DNA from: Antedon mediterranea
Lineage: Eukaryota > Echinodermata > Crinoidea > Comatulida > Antedonidae
DNA length: 64,000 nt
NCBI RefSeq assembly: GCF_964355755.1
Contig: NC_092672.1
Location: 24,798,501 to 24,862,500, forward strand
Direction of reading: 5' to 3'
Positions 44,829 through 58,708 of this stretch are shown piece by piece (position 1 is the first letter of the stretch; every line of letters begins with the position of its first letter). Made by a program: the position numbers and the translations under genes. Below the pieces are notes generated by a model that saw only the letters and a list, made by a program, of their open reading frames with translations, did no database searches and was not told the origin of the DNA.

Positions 44829-47800
44829 GTAAAGTCATATATTTAACAAAATATTTAACTTTTTTTTCCAATTTAAAAAGTCTAGATTCATTTTTCATAA
44901 AATCTACAAATTGGAGTAGTAAAGATTTTGTCTGATTTAATGTTGTAATATAGTTACAAAAAAAACAGATAGCTATAGAAAGAAAGTTGATTGAATATAA
45001 TTATATGTAACTTTTTTAGAAAATGGTTTTAAAAAAAAGAAATATTTGATACAGTATTTAAAATGAATTAATGAAAACAATTATGCATTTCTTCAATAGT
45101 CGCAAATGGTAACTGGCTGGCCTCTTAATTTATTTCAAAATGTACCCAACTTTGTCAATAAATGATCCAATATTGTGAAATAAGTAAATTATATTCTAAT
45201 TTTAGCTATTAATTATGTGAAAATCATTCAATTTGAGGCCTCTAATATTAATCTCATATTTTATGATCAATTTTAAATTTCAGTGCTAAATAAACTTGTG
45301 TCCTAAAAACTTAGTTTTCTTCATCTTTCTGAGATAAAACATTGTTTGAATGCCTTTCTGATGAATTTGACAGTAAAACAAAGGTTATTTCATTGCAAAC
45401 CATTGTTTATATCACCATAGTTAATACAGTTTTAAAGAAAACTGAATAGGCCAAATTTGTTTCATGTCCAGGATTTGAATTTTTTATTTTTTATTTGAGA
45501 AATGTACAAAATATGTGAAAGATGGTGTTACATACAGTTCAGTTGTGTTTACATACCTTAGAGTGTGTAATAAATGCTTCATTTTTATTTTTTTTATTAC
45601 TATTAAAAGATACAATGTAGCTAATAAATTAGAAAGTCTTCCATCTACAAAATTTGATTATAAAGGAAATATGAAACTAATTAACATTTTTTTTTTATTT
45701 ATTTTATCTTTCATATGTTATTAATCTATGATTTATATATACTACAGCTTGTGTATCTGACAGTGTTCTTTCTTCTTTATTTTAAATTAAAAAACGCCAG
45801 TTTGGAGCAATGTTAAATGATCAAAGCTAAACATAATTGTCAAAAATAATAATTATAATACAGTTAACCTTTCCACCTATGTACTGTAATTATTATTTAC
45901 AAACTTTTTACAAATGCTGGTAAAATCATCACTAAGTTTGTTTACACTTGATATACTTACTTTCTGCCATGTAAATTATAATATTTAAAGTACTATGTTA
46001 TTTCAAAATTACATGGAACAATAAAGTTATTGATTAATCATTAATACTCCTCACACTTTTTTAAATTTTATTAATCAAATACTGTAATTTAATAATATTG
46101 ATAATGTGCCAAATTGTTAAGTTAAATTGAGATTTGCTATTCTCTTAAAAACAAAAAACCAATATATTCTTACATAATTTATTTTAAATTGTATTTTTAA
46201 GTGTATATGGTCATTATTACAGTTATGATCATACTTCAGTTGAAAATAATTTCCATTAAACAATTCTACAAGAGAAGGAGCACAATACATGCAATGGCTT
46301 TCTTTAACTTACCAGTATTTTCAGTTAATTCATTGCAATTATATCCTGCATTAATATCATTGCAATTATTATACTACTATATAATTTGTATTCAAGCAAA
46401 TTATGTAGTTAGACAGGGGTAATAATGTCAGCTGCATTACATCAAATCAAGAAATTTTAATACAATCACACTTCCATAAAGAATGGACAAATAATAATAA
46501 TAATGGATAAATAAATCACAAATAACTTTAAAATCATAGCACATGGGCGGTACTCACCAATTTTTATATTTGTTGCTCAAAAACCAAAATGTAAAACCAC
46601 TAAATGCTAGATAATTTATTTACAAACTTATGGCAAAATCAGCATTGCATTAAACTATCACATGGAAGTTTTCAAATACTATGGCCCTGTTGCTGCTGCC
46701 AAGAATATACACACTATATTATTTTATATTGTATTTTTTGTTGCAGCAGAAATGGGTCTCATAAAAAATATACTGTATAAACATGGAGCTATAAAATTAG
46801 TTTTTATAGCTTCATGGTATAAATATACCGCATATTTATCTTGATCATTATCGATATCGTTATCTCTGATATTTCATCATATATTTCTTGCACCTTTCTG
46901 CTGCCTTATGAATATACCATCTATGTTGTTCATCCATAACACAAGGTTTGTTAAACATACCCTACTTAGAACAATTACTAAAATGTCACAGTGGACTGAA
47001 AATGTTAAAATATTTGCTCTATTTAAATGTGATAGAACCGAGGTTTCAGGGTAATAACAGGAGATGTGGAGTTTGCTTATCGTCTAAACAAGTGAACACT
47101 TTAAGCAGCACAAAACAGCAAACTGACCATGGACAATGACTGCAAGTTGGGTAGACACAGGGTTTTCCGGTCCCATAAGGGATTTTGAGGGATCGAACCA
47201 TAGCTATCTATTCCTCAATCCATACAATCCCACAAAGTAGTTTTCAAAAGAAACGGGTCACCAAATTATAATTCTAATATATTATTACGGTATGTTTATG
47301 CCGTACATATTGTAGCAGAAACAGGGCCTATCTTACATTAATGGCTCATTGGGATGACTAAAGGTTGGTATTAATAGTAATACCTAAGGGTAGACTCACA
47401 GCGTCAGGTTTGTTATCCAACACAAGGTAATCCTCTCTTGATAGGGTTCCTATTAACGCAAATGGCGAGGCGTAACAGCTTCCTAACGGTAATCTGCAGC
47501 TTAGTTCACATACAAAAGTATGTACACTGCTTACATAACGCCACCGTGAGTCTGAACATACCCTAAGACACTGAACAGTACTATGTTTAAAAATAAAGGT
47601 GATTAATCAAAGGCTAATAACTCCTCCACATAAAACTCCTAGAAAGTAGGAAGCCTTTTGTCCTCTTCCCTGACTGACTGAGCATATGATCTCTCTATTA
47701 ATAATTTATATTGTAAACCTTATTATGTAAACAGAAATATCAATGAAAATTCTTCTTCACTAAAAAGTTTTTAAAGATATGCTACATTATTAGCAATTTA

Positions 47801-47935
47801 CACCTAAATCCAGCCCTCAGTCTTAACCCTTTTCCAACATGCAATTTGTTTTTTGAGGATATTCACTACATTATTAGCAAATTACCCCCTAAATCCACCC
47901 TTTTCCAACATGGCTGTTGAAAAAGTGTGTCATCC

Positions 47936-50900
47936 ATTGGAATAGTTTTATTGCCAGTATTGTATGTCTGTGGATTTTCCATCTGAATTGACATAGCAGC
48001 AATCAATCATTGTGCCACTTATGAATTTCATGTGTGAGAGCATTTCCGGCCATCTAGAGGTGTCATTTAACAAAATTTGCTTTAAATCCCGCTCCCTTTT
48101 CAGATCCTGGCTAAGGCCCTGGACATTTGGGCAATCCCCTTACGATAGTCCTGCTACCGCCCCTGTAAATAATTCTAAGCATGTGAAACAAAATACTGAT
48201 TATTGATTATTTGAAAGTGGATAATTTAAAAACATAAAATATGTTGGTATCACATGGATGACACACACACAGAGTGATATATCACTTTGTTAGTTTTTCT
48301 GTCTTGTGCTGCTATCTGTATCGTGGTATTCAAACTTTAAAGTTTAAAAAAATTAAGATAAAATGAGTTGAATATTTATTATTGAAATGAGTAATTATTA
48401 TTCAATTACATAATAAAAAATTAGTTTTGATAGCTGAATTCAATTAGCTTGGTGTTTATGAACATTACTATTACTACATTAATACATAACTTGCTTGCTC
48501 ATCTTGATTGTGCTAAATACTTATGCTAGGGTTTTATTTCTAGATTTTTCGTCCTCTTTTAATTCTATACAATCAAGTATTTTAATGAAATCAGTAAAAC
48601 AGCTTAAAGAATAATAGGAACTAAAGAGAACACTAAAGATATTGTTAAAAGTGCAATAAGTAAAAAGTAATTATGTCGGATGAGTATCACCCTTCCTCAC
48701 CATTATCTTGTCTTTAGTAAGTCAGGGCGTTTAATGTACCCAAGATGGATCAAACCAATAGGATGAGAAACTTGTTTCTTACTACTGCAATGAGCCAATT
48801 CCATGAAACTTGGAAACATTGATAATTTTTGCTATACCCTTACACACACCAATCTTGCTTGTATTTTGTATTTTAAATAATTTATTTTATCTGTATTTTA
48901 CCAAATTTTAACCTTTTCAACTCATTTTTATATTTTTATGTGAATTTTTAACTTTGAAGAAACAAAAATAATTTCAACCCATGTACATATTTTACTGTGT
49001 TTGACCATGAATAAATGAATACTAGACTGGTAATTTGTTAGTTTTATACCTAATTAGGCCTACTGTAATAATATTCCATTCAAATTGTTTTATCCTAATT
49101 ATATAGTTTTCAAAGTATTAAATACAAAAATACTAAAGGAATATGAAATGGAGACTGCTTTATTTTTTTTTCAAACATAAGAAATTTTATAAAAATTAAT
49201 CTGATACTCTAGAATATAATTTTAAAGTTGATTATTTGAATAAAATATAATATTTTTGGCATCATGTGGTACCACTCACACAGTGATAAAATGGCTGTTC
49301 AAGTAAGGCAAAAGCTTCTCTTTTCCTTTTAAACAATTTAAGCATTACTAATGTACTAATATACATAAGTACTTTCCTATCTACCAGATTGTTGATTCAG
49401 ACAGCTTTAACCAGTTAAAGATTTTGATAATTTCCTTGGATGATATATTTTTTACTGAAACCACTCTGAGTCTAACTAAATACCTGATCTTAATACAAAT
49501 TTTAAAGATGCCAATAAATATAAGTTATTAAAAGATAGTGATAAAATTAGTACTGTCAGTGTCAATTGAAATGAAAATAGGCTGTTATATAGTTTACAGG
49601 GTAAACAAAATTTAATTCAAAACTTTACTATACCAATTTTCAACACAAGTGCAACTGATCATCAGTGATTTAGACTCTCAATATAAAATCTGGTAGTGAT
49701 GATGATACACCTTTTAAGCTGTTTTACAAGTTATCAACTTTTCTTTTGCATTAGTGTTTAGTGGTTACAATAATATATAAATCACAAAATGATTGTCCAA
49801 ATCTTTCTGTGTACCAATCCAATTGTACCCAATGTTCCAAATAAATCGATCAAAAATATTTGTGGTTAATTAATTTCCACAAATATAAAATTTATGGAGG
49901 GCGACATTCAAGTTTATCTAAATTGTGTGCACAACAAAAACAAGTTTGCTATTCATTTTGTATAACAAACACATGGAATATTTTAAAACACATTTTTTTT
50001 CTATTGTTCACTAATCGTTGTATACTTTATTGTTTTATAGCATTGCTATGTTTTAATATTGTTGGTGTTCCACTTTAGTGCTTGTTGACAATTAGGCTTA
50101 AATATAGTTGTTACTGTGTGCAAAACAATATCAGTTTTTTGTGGCAACAGTGTACAGTTATATGCTCTAATTTAAAATATAATCTTTAATGTGTATTATT
50201 ATCAATACATAATGCTATACATTATGTTTTTTCACGCTATGGTCATAAATTTCCATTTGAAATACTTTATAAAACATTTACAATAACAATAGTGCCTTGA
50301 TCATTATTAAATTAATGTTAATTTTTTAAACAGTATTTAATCAAAAGGTGTATTGTCTCGAAAAATGAAGATTAATTAAATCAGATTTTGAATATGTTAT
50401 TTTGTAGGGTTTTAATAAAGTTACTATAATCACTTCCGTAGAAAAAAAAAATGTTTTCACTTATAAAATGACAAATATATGGTTATGGCAGCCAATTTGA
50501 ACATTTTTTCATTGAAATATTTAATTTAAAATTTTTTCAGGTAAATACATTTTTTTTAGATCAAATTTTTGGTCAAAATGGCACTTTCAACAAAAATGTT
50601 GTTAAGAATAATTTTTTTTTTCAGGGGGACATTGCATTTTTAACAAAAAAACACTTAAAATTTCACAAACCTTCAATTGTTCTTACATATGATTTTGTAT
50701 TTTAAAAGTGCAATTTTCACAAAGTCACTTAATAAATGCCCTCATGATCCCTGTGTATTATAATGATCAAAGATGCTAGTTGTACTGAATAGTTTAGTAA
50801 TGACATGTTTTATTCATCATTTTTAGTAATGCATTTTGCCACTCTCTTTTATTGTCAACACACTACCAACTCCGTCCACCACCTCCTCATCATTAAATAG

Positions 50901-52132
50901 TGAAGAGCAATGATATTAAAGGATGTAACATAGACCCATATTAGACCCATTTTTAGTTTGTGATTATTTTTTCCATAATACAATACATGGGCCTATACAT
51001 TTTATTTTACACAGTAATACTCACTCATGGCTGGAAATTAAAAGTATGATAGTATACAGTATGTGACCTGATTTTAGTCTAGGTGACAAAGTTATTGAGT
51101 CTTCATTATGTTAACCTTTAAATATTTGAATTAATACTAAAGATTTCTTAAAACAATAATTACATTGCAAATGAAAAAGATGCTGATACCCAGATTATTT
51201 TTCTAAATGTCAGGCCTTCTATCGGATGGTTTAATAGCACCCTCTATAATTGTTTGGCGACTTTTTCAATTTCATTTTCTAACTTGATACAACTAATTTC
51301 AACATTTGCTCTTCTAGTTCCTTTTTAATTTTATCTGAATTGTTCACATTCCTCAAATGCATCATGTTCAAAGGAGAAAGTTTGTTTATAATTATAAATT
51401 TTTCCCATTGCATGCATCTATACATACTGGGTATCAAAATGACCCAATTGTACTAGGAAATTCTGCAGTTATTCTAGTATAGCAATCATTAGGTGGATTA
51501 CTGTAATTTGGTTTAATTAAAATCACTTTGGTTTTGAAGTTTCTTGTTGGTATGACAACTACAACTAATGCAGCTCCTCCATTGTATCTGTCTCAGAATA
51601 TCCTTGTATAATCAATCTTCTTCAAACTTTTTTTTATCATTACATTAGTAATGCTAATTTTAATACAATTTTAATATTATTGAATGCTTTTCATGTTGGC
51701 AACAAATTTATAACTGTGTGTATAATTTTGGTAAATTAAAACAAAATAAGAATGCCAGTTTTGCCATAAAAAAGGAAAGCTTAAAAATCGTCTACGCTAA
51801 ATATTTGGCGCATGCTCATTAAACACCAAATATCGAATCAAGTTTTTCTTTTGGGTGATCACTCTTTATTTTTGCTTTCTCATTAGCTATTTCTGTTAGC
51901 AATTGTGCACTATTATAACATTATATTTCCATACCTTCATTCCTATCAATCAATCCTTCTGGTTGCTATGTTTCATTAGTTGAAATGAAGAAAGACCACA
52001 AAGACAGAGACATTCAAAATGCACATGCTCAAAATTTAGGCAGTAACACCTATTAAGAAATAATCTTTTGGTTCACATACATTTACTTACTGTCAATCGA
52101 TAGTATTATCAGCATTCATGATACTGTGGCTA
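47936..52132. other. Unit 2 intron, no gene seen
   Basis: AT-rich. 50320-50660 is the reversed copy of the dispersed repeat listed at 38150. 51055-51420 and 51490-51690 pair with unit 1 on either side of its ankyrin exon; the exon itself is missing between them. All small frames here lack recognisable motifs. Confidence 0.5.
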
Positions 52133-53628
52133 TAGTCCAGTCAAAAATCACCCTCACCATGGTATAAGAATGTACCCTAATAACATTTCATCTGTAGGTC
52201 CTACTGTATGTATATTGGTAATAACATTTCTTGATTTTGCGTCTTGCAAAACTTGTGATTTTAAGAGAAAATTATAGTTTTATACCCAATTTATAACCGC
52301 CTCATGTCGTATTATTGTGTACAGCGAATGCGACGAAGCGTGACTGAAATTTCGATTAACAAAGCTATTTGAAAAAAATAATAGTTTATACAATAATTTA
52401 AGTATAGTTTACAATAAATTAAGTAATAAAATACATAACATATAAAGAAACCCCAAGTATAAACTAAAATATTTACAGATATGTGTTTAAAAAGGTACAA
52501 ATAAAAATGGCCTTCCATAAAATAAAGTGCGCCCTCACTCGTCCTTCTTTTATTGGACTTGTATGGATTTTGTTAGTTATTGCCAATTCTCCTTTTTTTA
52601 AAGACGTGACTTAATATATACAAATAAAGTTTGTTGGTGGAGAGTAGTCCTACAATGATAATTATTATTGGACATTTTATACACAAAACATCTCATAAAT
52701 GATCGGTTCACCTCCACGGCCTGAAAGTTCTCACTTGGGACGAGAAAGTAAAGCCCAGAACAAAAGTTGTATATGCATTTATTTTAAATATTGTTAGAAC
52801 ACAGTAGTTTAATATGTTGACTTATTCAAATGCTTATAAATAACGTTTTAAACTTAAAAGATGTATTGTCCCCAAAAGTGAAGATGGAAATTAATTAATT
52901 AATTAAATGTAAAATAATAACACAGTTATCCGTCAGACACCTTCGAACTTATATAAAGAATCTTCGGGGCAGAATTACATTTTCTAAAACACGAAATTGT
53001 TCATACGATACGGATGCCAAAAATAGACAATTCAAAGAAACTCAAATAAAACTAACAATCACAAGGATTACTTTGTTGCGGATAACCAATGAGAAAATAT
53101 TTAAGACGACTTTATACATTTCATCTTTATTATCGTGTACGCGAAATGTCATTTAAATGATTCTTACTCAAATTAACATTGACTATAATCGCAAATATGC
53201 AATGCATTGTGATATCCACGCAAGTAATGCTGTGAAAAAAAAATAATGTCCAAAATAAAACCAGATAATTAGGAAATCATTACGTGTTTAGCACATATAC
53301 AATATGCACTTAATTCATCATGATGGTATACTGGAGGTTGTGTTTAAATATATACAATCCTTTTTTTCCATGATAAAAAATAGAAATATATTTGTGAAAA
53401 TATAATATTCTGCCTCTTGCGTAATAAAAAAGAGGCAATAACTAACAAAATCCATACAAGTCTGATAAAAGAATGACGAGTGAGGGCGCACTTTATTTTA
53501 TGGAAGGCCACAAGTTTTGCAAGACGCAACATCAAGAAATGTTATTACCAATATACATAAAACCTACGGATGAAATTTTATTAGGGTACGTTCTTATAGC
53601 ATGGTGAGGATGATTTTTGACTGGACTA
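52133..53628. mobile_element. Long-inverted-repeat element sharing ends with the Academ-like transposon
   Basis: Begins TAGTCCAGTCAAAAATCA and ends with the reverse complement, next to TA on both sides (52131-52132 and 53629-53630). The inverted arms are about 200-370 bp long. Matching phrases are CCTCACCATG, TATTGGTAATAACATTTCTT, GTCTTGCAAAACTTGTG and AAATAAAGTGCGCCCTCACT. The left arm carries an extra 246-bp segment (52260-52505). The first 14 bases equal those of the element at 10307, suggesting mobilisation by a related transposase, although the flanking duplication differs (TA here, CTA or ACTAT there). It has no coding capacity. Confidence 0.8.
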
Positions 53629-56600
53629 TATGAATGATGAAGTTAGGGTAAAGAGATATCAACATGACCAGAGGATTGGTACCTGCGGTCTCTTTTTTTA
53701 TAAATTTGTTAAATTATTAAATCTTACTTAAAACAATTTTCTCTCCTTTAATGTACAGGATATCACCATTTTAGTATTTGAATTGTACAAATTTATCAGT
53801 CTTATGTAGTAGGTTGCACTGCATTTCTGCATAATGCATATTTTTCTTGACTTTTTACACTAGAGAATGGTCCTACTTCCCTTCCCCTGTAGTAGAGCAC
53901 CGTATCAAGAATGTTAAATAACTGACAAGAGAAAATAAAAGTAAAATTGCTTGTCTACAAACACTTTATTCACAGTACACATATGGCTGGCTACTAGTTG
54001 ATTTCATTGACTAAATAGTGATAATAATGTGGTCCCATGCCTTCTACTCTCTATCAGCATGTGTATATGTGTCCAACAATAATGTCCAACCACCAATAGT
54101 TCTTGATAGTTCAGACACTTAATTATTTAATATTTTAAATAAACCAAAATAAATTTACACTATCTAGTATTTTTGTAAAAAATTAATAAAATATGCACTT
54201 AAATGTTAATTTTCTTTTTACCCAAACCTTGTATTATTTTTAGATAAATACAGAATTTCATTTATAGTATTGTGGTACAAAACTATGGAACAATCAAGAC
54301 CTTCTGTTTATGAATTATTTCTTGTACTGTAGGTTTTTTTGATTCGTTTTATAAACTACACCTTTTCACCTTCTGTCAATTATTTAAGAATTACTGACAT
54401 TCAATGATTGAAGTTTCCCCTTCATCTAATGTTCTAGGAAGCAGTATTGTTATATTTTTTTTTATTGAGAATTGTCCTATAATTTCGCACATAAATTAAT
54501 TATTCCCTGAGATTTGGAATCAAAATAAATTGTACATTGACTTAAGAATGTATTTAATAATTGCCCTGATTTAATGCACAACTATTGTATACTGGCTTTT
54601 TCTTTTATCCAAATGTAATATGAAAAACATAAGCACTAATTTTGAGGACTTGTGATGAGTTTAAAATCAAATAACAATATTATCAAGTTAAAGTTCAATA
54701 CAATTTTTTCCATAATGGTCAAATGAATACAAAACAGAAAATATATTTAGGTTACATAATTTGTTTAAAAAGTAGAATGAAATGATACATGAATAAAGGT
54801 ACAGTAAAAACCATACAGGAACTTAAAATAAATAAATAAAATCAACAGAAATATAGACAATAGTGTATAATTTCATCAGAAAAGTAGTTAGACAGATAAT
54901 GATTTTTAAAATATTATTTAAAAGTGTTTATAATTAGAAACAATGGTTAAATCAAGACTATTCCACTTATATTTGGGTTAAAACATCATTTTTTGTTTAA
55001 AATAATTGGCAAACTCTGCAATCCTCCAAAAAACATAGCAAACCTCATGTAACCAACATAAAAGTGATTGAATCAGTAGTGTACAACTCACTTGGTTTGT
55101 GAATTAAAAAATCATTTTTTGTTATTAAAATAAAATAAAGTTGTATCATCTGAAAAAAAAGGTTGTCTGGAAGATTTACTAATTATTAATTTGAAATAAT
55201 GATTTGATCTGTAAGATAACTTTTAAACCAATCTAAGAAAGGCCCCAAAATACCATAACTTAAAAATATAATGGTTAACATTAACATAAAATGTTTTTGA
55301 TAAATCTAGAAAAAAATAAACATCATTAATTTTTTTAACATGAGGTGTATTTTTACTTTCTTTACCAGGATTAATTACAGAATGTATTACTTCTCATTAT
55401 TTATGTTACTTTTAATCTGATTGAATTTAGTTCCGTAGCATTTTTTTCTTTTAAATTTGACAGTGCAGTAATAATGTTGCTATACTTTTTATATCTTGAA
55501 ATATCGGAAAATTTATGAATTTGTTAAAGTTTATGCTTAATGTTTACTAAATTTATTTAGGTGGGGTGAGTAGAGGGGTGTCATCCATAGTTGTTTTAGT
55601 GTTTTGTTTTTTTCTTGAACTGAAAAAAGTATATAAAAAAATGTATCCAACATTAGTATAGTTTAGACCAATCAGTTTGAGAAAGATAAAAGCAAAATAC
55701 ACCTATACCTCTAATTCAGTATGAATGGTCAGGAACGTCAACCTTATTTAAAATTAATCATAATCAATTATTTTTGACATAGGTAAATAATCAGAGATGA
55801 ATTGTAATACCCGAATAAAAAAAACAAAATTGCTAGGCCTATGGTTTGTGTAAAAATAATCAATAAGTTCTGCATTAGTTTTTGTAATTCTCTTGATTTA
55901 GAAATCGTAAGGAAAAAAGAACAATAGTTGATAAGATGATATAAAATAATTATTAGTTAGATTATGCTTATTAAATTTGATTAAAACAATGTTGAATTCT
56001 CCCACAATATTACAAAATATTCATGATTTAAATCTTGAAAACAATTAATTTATAATAACCACACAATTTTCTATGTTATTAGATTTCAGTTGACTTAAAT
56101 AAAGCCTAATATAGAATTCTTTTTTGTTTATAAAAAGCAAATCACATAGTTCTTTTGTTAATAATAAATCTGGTTATATTTTGTAATAAAAAAACACAAT
56201 AATTGTGTTCTGGAATGTTCATGACAATTTTATTAAATACATTATGCATATGACAAAAATGGTGATTTGTTTAGAAAGATTTCTGAATCATAAACATTAC
56301 ACATTGTATATTGTACCTACCTACTGTAAGTCATGACCGACATATAGTATATGTTTAAAGATTACCATTTTTAATCACTTTCCTTCATTAAATGCCTTTT
56401 CTGGATGTCGGCAGCCGGCAGATCATCTATCACATAAAAGGGTTTTGCCTTCATAGCTTTAGCTTTTCGAATCACAATCATGGATCTCTACGGCCTATAA
56501 ATGATAATGTGTCTTGGGCATAGATCTTCACCTTAATTTTTCCAGTTACAAGGTGCATTTGATATTTTCCCTTGATGATTGTCACCAAATCTTAGGTTGT

Positions 56601-58140
56601 AGCTTCTAGAATGCCTTTCAACTCGTAGCAATTTAGCTTCCATGTAGCTATTGTATCCTGTTTATATTTGATGTTTCACACATTCATGTCAAACTATCCG
56701 TTGTAGCTTTAAATTTATCCTTAGTTTTACTTTGAAGTAAATAGGTGAACAAAGCTATAGAGAGAAAATGTTCATACTTCAATCGTCAATTATGACGTCA
56801 TAAACATGGTACCAATCGAAAAAAGTGCGATTTATAATGTACTACTCCTCCCTTATTTGTTGTAGTACTTCTGCTCCCGGAAATAGCAAAAAATTGCTGT
56901 ATTTGGTAGCAAGGTTATTGATGTGTATGTGACGTTACATCCCGTCTTCTGACGTCATTACAGCTTCTTTTGCTGTACCCCGAGTATCGCACATTCGTGC
57001 TTGTTTATTCATAGCATGTTCAGTAGGCTTAGTTTTTTTACCTATACTATGAATTTGTGTTTTTCTTGTATTCATAGTTCCAGATAAAGCACTAATAATG
57101 TGTTATGAATACTCAGGCTTATATTCTTAGTAAAATGTAATGACTTTAGAATGATCAACTGTTGGGAAATAAATAGTATGCAGAGCAAGTATGTCTTCAC
57201 TCAGAGATGTCCATAGCACTTTAATTTTACTGTAAATAAGAATTTGAGTTCTCTACACTAAAGGTTATTCACATGACAGTATGTAATAGTGATATGTAAA
57301 AGGAATTTAAATAATAAATCATAATCATCAGAAAGAGAAAAATGTATTTAATTAATACAAATTGTTCAATACAATTTAAAATATTTAATATTAATCATTT
57401 CAAATAGATAATCATTTCAATTTGTTGCATTCAAAATACAGTAGGAATAAGGTTTGTTAATTTTATAATTGTATTACTCGATGGGTAGACATCCCTAAAA
57501 TTTAATTTTTTTAACTCCATCTTTGGTATTCTTTGAAAATTACCTTTTTTTCAATGAGCTTGCCTGAATCTTCGACTGTCTGATGTTTTCAATTCTCCTT
57601 TTCCTTCTTTTTATTTGGATATATATTGTATTTTGTATCATCTTCTTCCCAACTTTTTTATTATTTTTTTCTGGGAGCCTAGGCGTAAAGTTTTTAAACT
57701 TATATAGGTTTCCTTCCACACTATGTTTTTTGTTGGTTATTATTACAAGTGTTTATATAATTATTATTTTATGTATTTTTAATATATGTGTGGAGAACAT
57801 TTATTGAATATTTATTTATTGAATATTGAACAAATCAAATCAAATAAAAAAAATCATAATATAATAATGTTGTGTATGTATGCTAAAAATGACTTAGTAA
57901 ACATGTTGTATATGAATACCATTGGGCTACTGGATTAAATTTTGGTTTATATCTAGTAGGAATACAATTAATTTGCATTACTAGAGTAAGCTAAGCTAGT
58001 GGCATGTTTTGAAATTAAAATGACCATTTTGATTAACTGAGATTATATAAATGAAAGTTAAACTATTGTTTAATAGTGAGTATACGTGTACTCTTTAAAT
58101 GTTATGATTTTCTAAAAACCAAATGATGGTTACCTCACTA
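53629..58140. other. Intron spanning the end of unit 2
   Basis: 54391-56560 pairs with unit 1. Beyond that the sequence is AT-rich without a gene. A hydrophobic frame at 57583-57807 arises from T-rich sequence ending in ATTGAATATT repeats, possibly an old LINE tail. Nothing else is supported. Confidence 0.45.
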
Positions 58141-58708
58141 ATACCCCTTTCACACCAAAAGCAAAACTCCGGAGACACCCCGGAGTTGACGTCCCGCTGT
58201 TTGGTGTGAAAGGTAAAATCAAGCAACTCCGGAGTTTAAAACTGCGGGGTTGAACAGCTGAACATTCTCCGGAGAGCGAACTCCGGGGACACCCCGGAGT
58301 TTTGGTGTGAAAGGTACCAACATCAAACTCCGGAGTGTTTCGGGTCAAAAGGTCATCCTCACACGATCACTCATTGCTTTAGTTTTATTTCAAAATACTT
58401 TAAATATTTGTAAAAAATATATAGCGGGTCTAGAAAATAATAAGTAGTATCAATAAAATATTATATTACTTCTGAGACTTTTGAAAGTAATTATTAAATT
58501 AAACATATTATTAATTAAAATGATTCTAATGATCGTCGCTATGTAAACAAACAAAATAGAGGGCGACATTTACAATTTTATTTTATAAACCCCGGAGTTG
58601 CTAGGTTGGTGTGAAAGGGGTATCTCCGGAGTTTCTCGACGTTTTGAATGGTCATAAACCCCGGGGTGTCTCCGGAGACACTCCGGAGTTTTGGTGTGAA
58701 AGGGGTAT
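58141..58708. mobile_element. TA-flanked MITE rich in CTCCGGAG palindromes
   Basis: Ends ATACCCCTTTCACACCAAAA and its exact reverse complement, with TA on both sides (58139-58140 and 58709-58710). The next bases on each side carry several CTCCGGAG and ACACCCCGGAGT palindromes, and internal copies of GGTGTGAAAGG at about 58204 and 58306. It has an AT-rich centre (58360-58590). No protein. The repeated CCGGAG motifs would fold strongly and are CpG sites. Confidence 0.8.

Larger units (their letters stand above)
43157..56560. repeat. Large tandem duplication, unit 2
   Basis: Collinear with 23224-42700 (block list under unit 1). It lacks the Harbinger, LINE, Helentron-like, SINE and foldback insertions of unit 1 and lacks the intact ankyrin exon. 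It has its own insertion at 52133-53628 and about 440 extra bases at 44233-44673. Similarity is uneven: near identity at 43157-44230 and 47150-47935, clearly lower elsewhere. Confidence 0.9.

Noticed and set aside
52312-53535. Minus-strand frames in the long-inverted-repeat element
   Set aside because: They lie in the inverted arms and the inserted AT-rich segment. No transposase-like motif is present.
58130-58348. Minus-strand 72-codon frame
   Set aside because: Generated by CTCCGGAG palindromes of the MITE.
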